A stretch of 64,000 nt of DNA from Phascolomyces articulosus (GCA_025677815.1 JAIXMP010000007.1:1598195-1662194), one strand, 5' to 3'. Positions 27,085 through 39,444 are shown, counted from the stretch's first letter. Notes: a model not told the origin generated them from the sequence alone. A program made the numbers and translations.

Positions 27085-30000
27085 ATAAAAGACTTGATAT
27101 TCGAAATAAACCAAGTTAAAAAGGTGTGCACCCTATATGTGTTTGCTGTCTGTTCTAAGTCTTATCATAATGGTAAAAGCAAGAAATATAATATAATTAA
27201 TAATGAAAGGTTTGATCTACTCAATGTTTGTTTTTATAAGTTTCTGTGTTGTACGTAGAGTAGATAAAAAAAAAAGAGAGGTCTTTTGAAACGCGATTTA
27301 TTGTAAATGAAGATAAAATCAAAGATAAAGATAATTTCTATTGTTCTAGCTATGTACAGGTATTTTACAATATTATCAAGGATACGAATCCAATTTTTCG
27401 AATACTCTATATTTTTGTTTTTAGGACACCACAGTTTCTAAATTCTCTGAATGCAATGATTAAGCACAAGTGGAAGAGTGAGCATTTAGAAAGAGCATCA
27501 TGTCCTCTTTTATAGTAGAGTCACGATAAAGAATCTTATAAAAAAATTATTATTTCTGTATGAGATGAAATTGAATGTAATAAAAAATGGTACTGATAGG
27601 TATACCTTTTTATTGTCCTGTTTAGTAATCAATTTACTTCTTTTCTATTCTTCATAACCTTTCTTTTGTATTCCAGATTATTAATAATGAACAACAAATC
27701 GAGAGTAATATAGTGTATCATTGGGTGTATCATGTTTAACCGATTATTTATGAATGAGTGGATCTATCATATATTAGTGTGGGTCACCTCACTCTATGAT
27801 TTTTTTTATTATAATAGCCTCACTATATAATACACTGAACACCAAACCCAATGCATTTTCCTTTTAATAGCATGAGAAAGATCCTTTTTCTGAGATATTA
27901 ATTATATTTCCATTATATTCCATTTTGTTCCTTATTACGTGTCTTCTATCTCTTTGCTACTATCATTTGGTATTCAATTAAAAAAAGAATAAAGCACACA
28001 ATCCTTTTCGTTTTTAATGGCCATTTTTGACATTGTTTTCATGATTAGATAAGATATTTTTCTATTTCTATTTTTGTTAATTAATGATCTGCTATTATAA
28101 AAAAGTCTTTATTTTTAAATTATTATCTACATTTATGTATTATATATAACAATAATGATATATATATATCATCAAAGGATCCATCTTTTTCTCATTATAA
28201 TCATCCTAATTTTATTAATGGGTACTCTGTAGCATCACGTCGATTAACGAGATCTTGTTCAATGGCTTGTTTTTTTTAAAAAAACATCCTATTTTGGCTG
28301 GAAGATAAGATTCACTATTATGCATGATTTTTCTTTGAAAACAATTACGTTTGACAAAATGATATCATCATATTATCTCTTTATTAAATTGAATCCGATA
28401 TCATTAATCATTTTCGTCATTGTTTTCATAATAATACTTTTCTACTTTTGTTAATGAGTAATCCATAATCATGACATTTCAAATACTTTTTAACTCAACA
28501 AAAACATTCACTTTAGATCTGTAATGATATATTGGCAGAAAGCCCATCTTTTTCTCTTTCTAATCATACCAGTTTTATTATTGAATGTCTAGTAAGGTCA
28601 TGTCAACAAATTCAATTGGGTTCAATGCTTCTCCGTCTTTGCCCGACATACATAAAGAACATGCTTATTGTTCTTTAATTACGTACATAGAAATGATACC
28701 ATCCTCTTATTAATCAATACATCAATCATCCAGTATACTCTTTTAAAAAAAAGCAAGTCTCTCTTATCTACTTTATTACCCATCCAATAAAAAAATATTC
28801 CGTTTAGATGCCACAACTATTTTGAAATTTCTGTTTTTAGAAGTTGTCATACGATCATCTTGTCAAAATATTACTTTATTATTTTTAAATAAAAATATAA
28901 CTATATCATCAAATATCATTATAATGAAAAACATATATCAAAAAAGTCTAGGTTATTAGCTTTAAAACAAGACTCATCTCGTCTTATATCGATCAAAATT
29001 GATAAAGTTATAAAGGATTGAAAAATGGTTCATTGTTTCAATGTTGAAAAAGTATAAAAAGGGTTCTTCTTTTTTCTTTTTTCTTTTTTTATTTAATCAT
29101 CCGATCATTTATCATCCATCATTATTTCTTTTCATCACAATCCATCATGCAGCAAGGTCTTGCTCAATCCATCCATGGTTCTCTGGCTCCAATCCATCCG
29201 GTCAAACTCCCATGGTTCATCTGTCCCTTCATTCTCTTGGTAAACTTTTTATGATCATCCTTGTCTAGGTGTTTTTGCTCTGATTCACCATTTTGTTGAT
29301 CGTTTCATCCATCCATTCTTACTGCAGCAGCAGCCACACTCATCTTTTTGGTCATGTAACATTGTTTCCTGTTGTTTTCCTCCCAAACATGGTGCGATAT
29401 ATTATGGTATGTTATTGGATTTCTTTTGATACCTTTTTTTTCGTGATCATATTATATTTATAATGTGTATTCTACCTGTTGATAATACTTATAAATCTTT
29501 TTTTTTTGTGTTATCCATCTTCTTTATTAGTCATCCAAGTTGCTGCTTTCATGTATCAATCTCCTTCGGTCATCCATAATATGCACCATGTTGTATGTTT
29601 CCATTGATCGTATATACTATGAGATTATTTACTACTACCATGTGTCAAGCCATCCTTCTTTGGTAATTCTCTGTTGTGTCGCATGATCTTTGGCCTTTGG
29701 TTCTACTTTGTTATGTTGCATCATGAATACCCGTTGATCAAGTCACCCTGAACAAACTTTTATCATGTATGCTGTATCGATTCATCATCATGCTATATCG
29801 TCCATCTTTCATCATATATGTTGGTTTAATCCTTTGTCGTATCACGTCAATCCTACTGAAATATCTACCCTGTTGTCTATTTTTGATCATGCTTTGACCC
29901 GGGATGTCTTTAAACTCGGCTTTTTTTTTGCTTATTTCAAGATATGTATGACTTTCATTATCATGATGCTTAGTTGGGTATTGGAGAGGTGTATCATCAA

Positions 30001-30369
30001 GTTAATGTGTGAATATTGATATTTATCTATGTATTCTAATAATTAATTCTCTTATATTAGATCTTTTTCTTCTTGCACATTTCTTTTATGTTTTTTTTAA
30101 TTTGCTTTGGTAAGTTTATAGTTTTGTAAACCGTTTAAGATGAAGATGTAGTATTTGAAGATCACTCAACTAATATAAACTCATTGCTCCATTTATCAGC
30201 TATATAGTTCACCCTCTTTCTCTCTCCCTCCTAAAAGGAGTACTTTTTGACGCGTCACTAGTTCTAGTTCACGTTGTCAGCCAGCGGATGCTGGATTCAA
30301 AGTACATATGGTCTTTTTTTAGAAACGCCTGTATTTTTCTTTTCCTTAACTTAAAACTTTACTTCAGAC
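27085..30369. other. AT-rich region with diverged direct repeats and ATCC-rich tract
   Basis: No gene seen. Two diverged copies of a segment occur at about 28,025-28,275 and 28,415-28,640. From about 29,090 to 29,900 the plus strand is rich in ATCCATC/ATCATC words. Short ORFs at 29041-29268 and 29765-30019 look like by-products of this composition. Confidence 0.4.
28025..28640 (+). repeat. Diverged direct repeat, two copies about 390 bases apart
   Basis: Copies at about 28,025-28,275 and 28,415-28,640 share, in order, ATTGTTTTCAT, TTTTCTA...TTTTGTTAAT, CCATCTTTTTCTC, TAATCAT-CC, GTTTTATTA and a TTCAATG-CTT end, with gaps between. The order is too consistent for chance, but similarity is only partial. 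It may be an old tandem duplication or two copies of a degenerate element. Confidence 0.4.
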
Positions 30370-30957
30370 ATGAGTGAATCAACAGATCAAATAGCAAAAA
30401 CAGTCGATCCTGCTCATTTGGCCAACATGCGAGATCGATTAAAACAATATCGTCAGAGACATGCGGCAGTAGTAAGTATTGTGGTTTTTTTTTTGACTAT
30501 TTGAAATATGCATAGACAAACTGATACCCACCGAAAAAAAAAAAAGCTTAAAAAAGAACGAGAACGAGAACGAATAGTGCAAGCCGAAGCCGAAACACGA
30601 AAACGATTACAAGAATTATTGGAAGCTGAACAAGCACAGGTACTTTATTAAATACACGATCACATATTTCTTAATGATTATCATTAATATAACCAACGTT
30701 CTGGTAACAGAAGAAACTGCAACAGAATCCACCAGGTACAAAATAAAATAGAGAGTTTTGTTCAACTTGTTCTTTTATTGCTAGGCAACTTCAATAACAA
30801 TATCCTTTCCCTCCTTTATAAAACAGATCCAACTTCTAGTATTCCACAGCATTTCTTATCCAATGCTTTTGCCATGGTATCCGAGAAAGATGCTATCAAC
30901 TGGCTCAAAGCGAATCCAAATCCTTCTTCCAATAATTCACCGTCGTCATCCTCGTAG
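30370..30957 (+). CDS. Small charged coiled-coil protein of unknown function
   Basis: Four plus-strand exons: 30370-30471, 30547-30639, 30711-30735 (25 bases) and 30827-30957; 116 residues. The start MSESTDQIAKTVDPAHLANM is followed by an Arg/Gln/Glu-rich helix (RLKQYRQRHAAV, then LKKERERERIVQAEAETRKR LQELLEAEQ) that should form a coiled coil. A short tail follows (SIPQHFLSNAFAMVSEKDAINWLKANPNP) with a Ser end. All introns have good GT/AG sites and the frame holds throughout, so it is likely real. No family recognised. It converges on CRIPT, stop to stop 152 bases. Confidence 0.7.
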
Positions 30958-31109
30958 AGTATACCCATTACCTTTCAAATGCAAAAATAAATATGTACAT
31001 AGATATGTATATGGTTTTTTATAAAAAAAAATGAATGTAGTTTATGCAATAATAAAAAAGAGAAAAGGGGAATATGCCAATATTTGCTGTGTTTTGATTC
31101 ATGAGGTTA

Positions 31110-31200
31110 TTACTTTGATGATTGCTTGTAACTTGTCGTGTCTAATACTTGTTTACCACACATAGCACAAATACCACGTTTATAGGCACATTCTATCATG

Positions 31201-31231
<31 letters not shown>

Positions 31232-31648
31232 GGTCAGCATATATTAATATGAAAATAAATGACTGTCTAAAAAGAAAGAAAAACTTACGTTGACAATAAT
31301 GTGCTTGTTGCTGATTTACTTTGGTTTTACAAATGCGACATTTGCTTTCATATGGATTAAATCTAAATAAAGACTATAATTAGTATATTGTTTTGATGAT
31401 AAACATGCTCTTTTACAACAAACAATAAATTAGTATTATATACCGTATTTTTGCCGATTTTGATAATAGCTTGTTTTGATTTACTTTACGATCACCTTTA
31501 CCAGCTATTCAATGAGGAAGATTAGCTTATGCTTTTTTTTCTCAAATATATTCATCAATACATTACCAACTGAATTCTTCGATCCGTCTTTCCATTTATC
31601 AGGAGCTGCTACAGCAGTTAATTTCTTTTCGCATTTCTTGCATACCAT
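31110..31648 (-). CDS. CRIPT: CRIPT, cysteine-rich PDZ-binding protein homologue
   Basis: Four minus-strand exons: 31648-31567, 31504-31444, 31362-31289 and 31192-31110; 99 residues, against about 101 in animals. The start is MVCKKCEKKLTAVAAPDKWK; the protein then has KLLSKSAKIRFNPY, CRICKTKVNQQQAHYCQQCA and YKRGICAMCGKQVLDTTSYK. The four CxxC pairs expected for zinc binding are all present. CRIPT is a conserved eukaryotic protein reported to bind PDZ domains and microtubules in animals and to act with the minor spliceosome; its role in fungi is little studied. It lies 100 bases downstream of the GPI-anchored protein on the same strand. Intron 3 contains a long (AT)n. Confidence 0.95.
31204..31231. 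repeat. (AT)n microsatellite in CRIPT intron 3
   Basis: About 14 AT units inside an intron; it should be polymorphic between strains. Confidence 0.85.
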
Positions 31649-31748
31649 TTTATTTTATTTTTTGTGTGCAGGAATTTTATGTTTGTTAGCAAGAAAAGTG
31701 GAATTATTTGATATTATTCTGTTTGAAATAGACGCAGTTCGGGATTTT

Positions 31749-32512
31749 TTATTGGATAAAGCAAAATACAGCAAATGCACTAATAATGGCAATTAAATCA
31801 TTAGAGGGAACAATAGTTGTTACAGATGATGGTTGTTGATCATTGGTCTGTTCATGGATTTCATTATTTTCATAACTATTAGTAGGCTTGACATGTGTTT
31901 GTCCTAATACTGACGTTTCATCTTTATGGATAGGTTTAGGAATAGATGCTGCATGAAGTTTATCTTCGTCTTTCGAATAGGGTTTCTGTTGTTCTTGTGG
32001 TTGTTGCTCTTCCTTATTCACATCTTTTTTCGTTTCCACATCTTCTTTCTGATTTATCATAGTTTCAGCCTCGGCTCCAGACTGACCGCAAATCTCGGCA
32101 ATCTGCGCCATTTGTTTCTCTTCCATTTCTAATAATAATATCCATAAAAAAAGTGTTAAAATTATATACTGATGTTGGTGTATAGAACTAATTATAAGTT
32201 AATACTACAAGTTACCAAACATTTGAGCATCCTGGGAACATTCTGAATAACATGCTAATAATTGCTTTTGGGCAGAGCACGCGCAAGAAGGATCTGATTC
32301 GTATTGGTTTTTACATGCGTCTACAGCGTTTTGTGCCGTATTTATACACATATCATACCTATAATAAATGTCGTATTAGTCACATTTATAATAGTGATTG
32401 GAAAGAAATAACGAAATCTGAGACTGTATGAATCATACACTGGATTACATGCATAAGTAGTAGATATTGACGCCATTGTAGTAAGTAAAAGTAAACGAAT
32501 TTTATATTTCAT
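31749..32512 (-). CDS. Cysteine-rich GPI-anchored surface protein
   Basis: Three minus-strand exons: 32512-32439, 32358-32216 and 32128-31749; 198 residues. MKYKIRLLLLTTMASISTTYA is a signal peptide. It is followed by a compact domain with CNPVYDMC, ACKNQY, SCACSAQKQLLACYSEC, a spacing typical of small fungal GPI-anchored Ser/Thr-rich proteins. A hydrophilic Gln/Glu/Lys stalk of about 100 residues leads to a C-terminal hydrophobic segment (NDLIAIISAFAVFCFIQ) preceded by small residues, the pattern of a GPI attachment signal. Role: cell wall or plasma membrane surface; no enzyme activity suggested. It is packed between the P5 ATPase (310 bases upstream) and CRIPT (100 bases downstream), all on one strand. 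Confidence 0.82.
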
Positions 32513-32821
32513 GTTGAATGAGAGAGTTTATTATTATTTTATGATAATTAAATGAAATGAATGAAAGAAAAGTAAAAAAAAAAAAAAAAAACGAAGTAGA
32601 TAGCTAAATATTACATAAATAATGAGGGGAATGTTGAATTATATATAAGAGTAAATAAATAAATAAATAAAAAAGAATGGACTTTTTCTTGTGTGCAAGT
32701 GTGAGTAAGTGTTTTTAAATATGATATAAAACAGATTCGAGAAAAAAAAAAGTTCCGAACCAAATAAAAACATCATACAACGAAATTAAATATGATACAA
32801 AAAATAAAGCGATTATTAAAA

Positions 32822-35800
32822 TTACAATTTGAATAAAGTGCGAGTCTTTGGAGGGTTTCTCTTATTACGTTTCATAGCCCAAGAACGTAAGAAGCCTTGA
32901 ACAACGACACGTTCCCAAACTGCTGTAGTGACAAGATTACCCAAAATAAAGCCCCATAAGCGCCATCTAAAGTTTTTAGGCATGACATTGTGTCCCAAAG
33001 GTGAATTGTATTCTTGAATATTCCAAGTGGGCATTGGGTATCCAATATCATGCAAGACTTCTTTAGTACCACAGTTGATACGGAACTATAAATAAATATA
33101 TAAGGTAAGCCTTCACTTCTTATAACACCTCGTTCCTTGCTCCTCAAAAATATATATAAATACTTACAATACAGCTGTATGGGTTAGGATCAGCCAAAGT
33201 CAAATAACTGGTACTGACAAAGAAACAACACCAGAACACAACTAAGACATAATTACGCCACCAGGATTGTCTAAAGACAGAACCAAAGTTAACCAAGGCA
33301 GCATTATGGAAAAATTGGAAAATGATGACTAATGAAATGACTTCAGCTTCATAATTATCACCCAATAACCACCAACGTGCTGAATCAATGGAGCTGCTAT
33401 CGAATTCGTTGCAAATAAACCAATCTTGTTGGAAAAGCCAAATAACACTTCCAACAATAAACCAGAAATTGATGAAGATAACACCAATAGCAGAGATCAG
33501 AGTATAAGGTCCAACGGGCTTAGCAGTAGGCCTGGACGGGCCCAGTCTTTTGGCAGGGCGGGCTTGAGTAATGGCAAAAGTCATGAACGTGACAATGAAA
33601 CCATCAATGGTAATCCAAATAGGCTGAGGGGCAATGACAGTAAAGTAAAACATGAGCAATTCCCAACAGGCCATACATTCACCGTAAAAGATCAAAAACT
33701 TGTAATTGGAGAAACTGGTAGCAAGAGCGGAACGCCCTTGTTTCAATAATTCTACACATTGCATAATAGATCGGTTGCTTGTACTGAAAGGTGAGACAAT
33801 GGATGCTTCAGCTTCTGATAAGGCTAAACCAACATGAGCAGCACGTAAAGCACCACAATCGTTACCACCATCACCACACATAGCAGTAACACCCTTTTCC
33901 ATATGTAAACGAACACATTGAATCTTATCATTGGGTGTCATACGAGCAAAGACACGAGTGTTGAGCAAATATTTACGCATCTTGTTTTGAGCAATCAAGG
34001 TTTCAAAAGCACGGCCAGTCACTGCCAATTCTACTTGTTTTTCATGCGATTCACGAGGATCTTGTTCAAGAACTTGATCAACATCTACTAGTTCACCAGA
34101 ATCCACATCATGCCATACCAATCCACCAGAAACAGAATCACCCAAAAGGACACGTTGCTGAGGTTCCATCATACCACATTGTCGAGCAATAAAGATACCA
34201 GTCAATGCCGTATCACCAGTAATCATGACAGTACGAGTATCCCCACCCTTGAGTTCAGCAATGGCATCAGTAGTATCGTGCTTAAGCATATTACGGAACA
34301 AGACGAAACCGGTGAAATGGCAGTCCTTTTCAAGGTCATCGCGACTCATGGTCTTGATTTGTTCGAGTGTGATATCTTGACCCAATTCACCCATATCACG
34401 ATGAGCCAAAGACAAGACGTAACAACCTTCGCGAGCATAGTTAGCAGCAGTTTGATCATAATGAGTGGGAATGGTTTCTTGAACAGACAAGTGCTTGACA
34501 CGTTCAAACGAACCCTTCAAGTAAACATGAACATGGTTAGTGGTAGGATCGAGAACAGCGACGGATTGGGAAGCACGAGCATGGACAAATTCGAATCGAC
34601 GCAAAACGTGGACAGGTGTGGGCTTTTCGTTGGGATCAGCTTGAGGGGGGCAAAGAGTATCCAAATATTGAGAATCAGCAGGAGGCATCAATTCCCATTT
34701 CATGGCATTGAACGATTCAATATCGACTGGGTTACCAATGAATTGATCGTGTACCTTGGTAACAGCATGGCATGTAGCAATACCCATGGCCAATGTCTTT
34801 TCCATCTTAAGGGGATCATCTGTACGGTTGTTCGCAAAAGAGCCATTTAGTTGCTCAGGACGAGCGACAGCACCATAAAATTCCAAACCTTCGCGAGTCA
34901 AAGTACCAGTCTTATCAAAACAAAAAATGCGTACTTTGCCAGACAAGTTGATACGAGGTAAATCCAAACACAAAATCTTCTTTGAACGCATACGAGCAGC
35001 AGAGACGGATTGATTGATGGTGAAAGCGGCAGGCAACAAAGGTGAGAAAATTTCAGACATAATAAAAACACCATAAAACCAACTGGTAATGTTACCACGA
35101 CCCATCCACCATAATGTCAATGCAAATGCAACACCACCCCATAGCAAGAGGAAACAAATAGCAAGCTTGATATGTTCATTAAAGATAAAGCTGACGGGCG
35201 AAGGGAACAAAATCTTGTGGATCAACATACCCTTTTCACTTGAAATACCAGTGCGTAAAGCCAAAGCGCGGACGCGACCACTCTTATCACTGCTATTGGG
35301 TGTGATTTGCATCACAGTGGTACCAGCAAACAAAGTATTAATCTTACCTTGACCCATCATGTCATAGACACTGTCATCATTGTTCATTTCGATTTTACGG
35401 ATAGGCATAGCTTCACCAGTAAGGGATGATTCATTGACAACCACAGTACCAGATAAAATGACAGCATCGCATGGTAATTGGGTCTTTTCGCGCACTTCGA
35501 ATACATCGCCAGGAACAAGGTCGCCGCTCGAAATACCTTCCTTCCATTCACCGTCTCGCAAAACACAAACTTGATCGACGTGTTCAGCCATTGATTTGAT
35601 ACGGTATTCGGCACGTAGACGTAAAATGACTCGAACAAAGGCTGAAACCAAGATAATACAGGTTTGGACTAAACCCATTTGGAAATATTGGAAATAGCTA
35701 GATTGGGTAATAACACATATGATTAGCTATCCGAGAAATTGTTTCTTTTTTTGTTCTCAAATATATTACTTATTGTTCTTTCAAGATACTTACTACCAAA

Positions 35801-35880
35801 CCCACATACACATCATTTGATAAAGATACAAGAAGGAGCTGAACCTATTGTTTTTTAGATAATAATTAGCTTGAGATTCC

Positions 35881-35917
<37 letters not shown>

Positions 35918-37714
35918 TGACGTGATTTGATCCTATGGATAACTCACTCTTGTGCAATGGCAACAGGGATAGTAGGTACACGAACTTTGATAATATTGGA
36001 TCCCAATAAACCTTGACGTTGTGCAGCATCCTCTGTAGTCATTCCACCAACATATCCATGAAGCTTGCTGTTGGTCGATCCAAGATCAAATTCGTAAGGT
36101 TCAAATCTATGTTTATCAGCATTAAATACATATCGCATACATTGATATTCAAAATATCTTAAATCTCCAGTATGTTTGATCTTGTGCGTTTCGACCAAAA
36201 TATCCATACTAATAAATAATCAAATTATATCATTGTTATTACGATGAAAACGGTTTGTCATTCTTATTTTGAGTTTCAAATCCTGAAAAAAAAACTTACT
36301 TTAGCCGTTTCACGGCAAGTTGTTCATAGTAGCGGAGTTTGGCAATGAGTTTATTGCCATCATCTAAAAAGACTTGTTCTTCTTGACGACGTTCGACTTG
36401 GACATATTGAGATGTATGAGCATAAGTTTCGATACGGAAATAATTAAGGAGACGTTTACGGAACAATAGGACACATGCAAACCAAGTTGCAGCAATATGC
36501 CAAACAGCACAAAAGATTTTAGATGACAATTCGGACTCTAAAAAGATAGCAAATGGTGCACCACCCAAATCACCGTCTGTGTAAAAAAAAAAAATAAAGT
36601 TAAATAAGATGGGTTATATAATAAAGAAATCTTTATCGTAAAGAGATCAAGTGTAACCATTAAAATTTTTTAAAACTTACAGTAATCACTGACGATACAA
36701 CCCAAAAACACCAAAAACAATAAGGTGGTGGCAACGACAGATCCAAATACAAATAAACCGATATAATCAACGTTAAATCCACGAAATCGTAATCTTTCAG
36801 AATCTTGTAATGAAGAAGTATCTGAATCGACTGATCGAATCACGGCTCCTTGACCTTCTCCCTTATTATTTTCATCCAACGTTCCTTCAGCCTCTTTTTC
36901 TGATAATGATGATACAGATTTCAACTTTTCATTGACGGCCGACTTATCAGCATGTAATATACCAGCTGCAGCTGCTTGTTGCATTGATTTATGGAAAGCA
37001 AATTCACGACCGGTTTTATACAGGTGCCAAAGAATCAATAAACCTGCTTGAGCACCCATCAAGGACCAAACAGCAATCCACATGGGTTCACGGAAAGTAA
37101 AGGTAGGGTTTGGTAAAAGAGGACATTCGGTCCAAACTATAGGAGTGGATGTATCGACACCCCAAATACCAATCGATGAAGCATTAGCAGTAGATAATCC
37201 AGCAGCAGTAGCACAGGTATCACGAGTTTGTTGTTCGGCAATTTCACCATTGAAATGAGTAATGTTGACAAGCTGGCCCGCCATGCAAGGAACATAGTTG
37301 GTATATGATGCGCCAATTTCTTCGCCGTTACAAAGACATGCGTTGCTAATATCAGCACCACAAGATTCTTGACAGGTACCATCGAGACAAAAGGATTGAC
37401 CTTGAGGACAAGTAGGGGCTAATGCTTGAGGACAAAGATCATGGTTTGTTACGCAAAGAATAGGACATTCGACTTTTTGTTTAGTAGGTAATGGACACAC
37501 ATTGCCGTGTCTATCATAATCATTGACTAATTATCGTATATTAGTAAAATTGGATATATATATATATATTGACGCATGATAACGAAGGATGATATTTCAA
37601 ACAATAAATAATAGTGGATAACTTACTGTGATGAAAAACCGGAATAGCCCTGGCATCTTCAAAAGTGAAGGACGCCAATAAAAAGGCGGCAATAATATGA
37701 ATAGCCGCTCTCAT
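32822..37714 (-). CDS. P5-type P-type ATPase with signal peptide and Cys-rich lumenal N-terminal domain
   Basis: Seven minus-strand exons: 37714-37627, 37526-36681, 36576-36300, 36208-35948, 35844-35794, 35697-33168 and 33085-32822; 1438 residues. The N-terminus is a signal-peptide-like stretch, then about 110 residues with some 15 cysteines (CPLPTKQKVECPILC, CPQGQSFCLDGTCQESCG) before the first membrane helix near residue 155. The core has LVPGDVFEV, SSLTGEAMPIRK (TGEA, not the commoner TGES), FCFDKTGTLTREG near residue 766, MITGDTALTG and CGDGGNDCGALRAAHVGLALS. The helix M4 region reads EIFSPLLPAAFTINQS, where P5A pumps have PPELP and P5B pumps PPALP. P5A pumps handle misinserted helices in the ER and P5B pumps export polyamines from endolysosomes; this one is P5-like but fits neither motif exactly, so substrate is left open. 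Confidence 0.9.
35880..35914. repeat. (AAT)n microsatellite in intron of the P5 ATPase
   Basis: About eleven AAT units in the intron between exons 4 and 5. Confidence 0.85.
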
Positions 37715-37943
37715 TTATATAGTATCAATGACCTTCTCTTCCTTAATAATACTTATGAAGGGATAAAAAAAAAGAGGGGTATTAGGGCTTTTTCTTCAAG
37801 TGGAGAAAAAAAGAAAAAGAGAGGTAAAAAGAAAAAAAATTGTAGCTGAGAAAAATTAACAGAATGTCTTCGCTGACTTTTTGCTTAGACCAAACTTCTT
37901 TTTGTGACACTCAAAATACAGGAACATATTGGTATTTTCGGAG
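37715..37943. promoter_or_regulatory. Short upstream region of the P5 ATPase, cut off by a mobile element
   Basis: Only about 230 bases separate the P5 ATPase start from the left end of the inverted-repeat element. The region has purine-rich tracts (pyrimidine on the coding strand). The gene's promoter therefore either fits here or includes part of the element. Confidence 0.4.
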
Positions 37944-38063
37944 TGGTTCGCGTCCCCCCATTTTTTATTTTCGCGTGATGTGAATTTCGAATTTGCCAAT
38001 GATGAATTTTCAGATTTACGCAGAAGAAATTTCCAATTTGGCATTGCTTGGATTTATATGTTC

Positions 38064-38151
38064 GCGTTCCACTTATTTTATATTTGCGTTCCATTCATTT
38101 TATATTTACGTCCCATCCATTTCATATTTGCGTCTCATTCGTTTTATATTT
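38064..38151 (+). repeat. Four tandem 22-base units near the left end of the element
   Basis: Units start at 38064, 38086, 38108 and 38130 and follow the pattern RCGTYYCAYTYRTTTYATATTT with few differences. The right arm has the same array in reverse with one unit fewer. Subterminal repeats of this kind are often transposase binding sites. Confidence 0.8.
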
Positions 38152-38239
38152 GTATTTCATATATAATTCTTTAGCAAAAAGAAAAGAAGATAATAATAAT
38201 AAAATAAACAATAAAAGCTATAGCAACTTCTCTACTTCT

Positions 38240-38890
38240 CTTCCAGGATACACTTTGGAAAGAATGACATTGAATGTGCTTGTGATGTTATCTATCACAA
38301 ATAAACCCTAGCATAATAATTATATACAAGCAAATACAATAACCTTGATTTAAAAGTAATATTGGATCCATGTATCTATCATAATACATCGGCACCTTCT
38401 CCATGTACAAAGAACAATCCAATAATAATAATTTTACACCCATATAAATTTATATATCAAATACAAACCCATAAAAATTAAAGGGGTATAAATATCAATA
38501 TCCATGAATATACATTAACTCATAGAATCAAGGATATAGAATAATTTTATATAAATAGTAGGTTATTTATGATATATAGACGGCATCTACATTATTATCA
38601 TTAAAGAGTATAATTGATTTTCACAAGACTTATATTGTTTCTATTTCTATTTTTGCTTTACTTTTATTACCTATAATACGTCAGTGCTATCCAACCTTGA
38701 CACTCTTTGGGAGTGATTGCTTGGTGGATTCAATAATACGAGGGCTCAACAAGTCATCCTTCGTCAAGAGTTCACGTCTTACACCAGTCTTTAGTTTGGA
38801 CCAGAACAATTCAATGGGATTTAAAAATGGGGAGTAGGCCGGGAGATATAAAATTTCGAACCCTCTGGTAATGCGCTTTTGAAGTAATGA
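38240..38890 (-). pseudogene. Tc1/mariner-type transposase C-terminal remnant, left arm
   Basis: The minus strand encodes FEILYLPAYSPFLNPIELFW then SKLKTGVRRELLTKDD, the DDE-3 block with the final Glu of the catalytic triad in NPIE. It is then frameshifted and interrupted by the solo LTR before the last exon-like stretch (SMSFFPKCILEEK). No catalytic Asp region is recognisable upstream. It cannot be active. Confidence 0.75.
38281..38683. mobile_element. Probable solo LTR inserted in the left arm
   Basis: A 403-base block present only in the left arm. It begins TGTGATGTTATC and ends AATACGTCA, so it has TG...CA ends, and is flanked by the 5-base direct repeat GTGCT (38276-38280 and 38684-38688). 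The right arm has the empty site (AAATGTTCTATCC in the same orientation). It contains a TATA-like GGTATAAATATC and no ORF. These are the marks of a solo long terminal repeat left by recombination of an LTR retrotransposon. It splits the transposase remnant of that arm. Confidence 0.75.
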
Positions 38891-39401
38891 TATCTAGATT
38901 GGACCCAATGGCTAAAATCATAACCATTAAGGACTCAGCCAAACTATTAAATTTTAAGTTATCACTTTCTGTGACCTTCAAGAATCCTTGTATAATAAGT
39001 AATTCACCTCAATATTTTTCAGTGCCATCACAAACGAAAATGTTATTAACAATTTAAGTTAAAAAAAAACCTCGTTCCAGAATCTATTTTATTGTAAATG
39101 CGTTACCATACAAACTGCAGCACACGTAGAGTATATATATAACTAGTAAAAGAGCTTGATACATAGCATATATTAATGTAATATACAAAATACAGAGTGA
39201 CATCAAAATGGATACAAAAAGTGTCATTGTGGATTGTATTAGTAGTATGTGGTAGTAAATAAAAATGTCATAAGTTTATCGAAAAGAAAAAATAGTGTTG
39301 TGCATTTATCCAGAAGGAAAAAAACCAGTATAATTCAATAATAAAAGCGCGCGATGGCTTGAATAATAACTCAATAATAGTAACTGATGTACATATTCTT
39401 G

Positions 39402-39409
<8 letters not shown>

Positions 39410-39444
<35 letters not shown>
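39410..39444. repeat. (AC)n(AT)n microsatellite in left arm
   Basis: A compound dinucleotide repeat, mirrored at about 42,690-42,730 in the right arm. Both copies kept the same length, so the arms are young or homogenised. Confidence 0.8.

Noticed and set aside
33426..34850. Plus-strand ORFs of 107 and 246 codons
   Set aside because: They lie antisense to the long conserved exon of the P5 ATPase; their translations are biased shadows of that gene.
37921..37943. A TA target duplication at the element ends
   Set aside because: No matching TA or other duplication lies directly outside both termini; the sequences just outside are themselves weakly similar.
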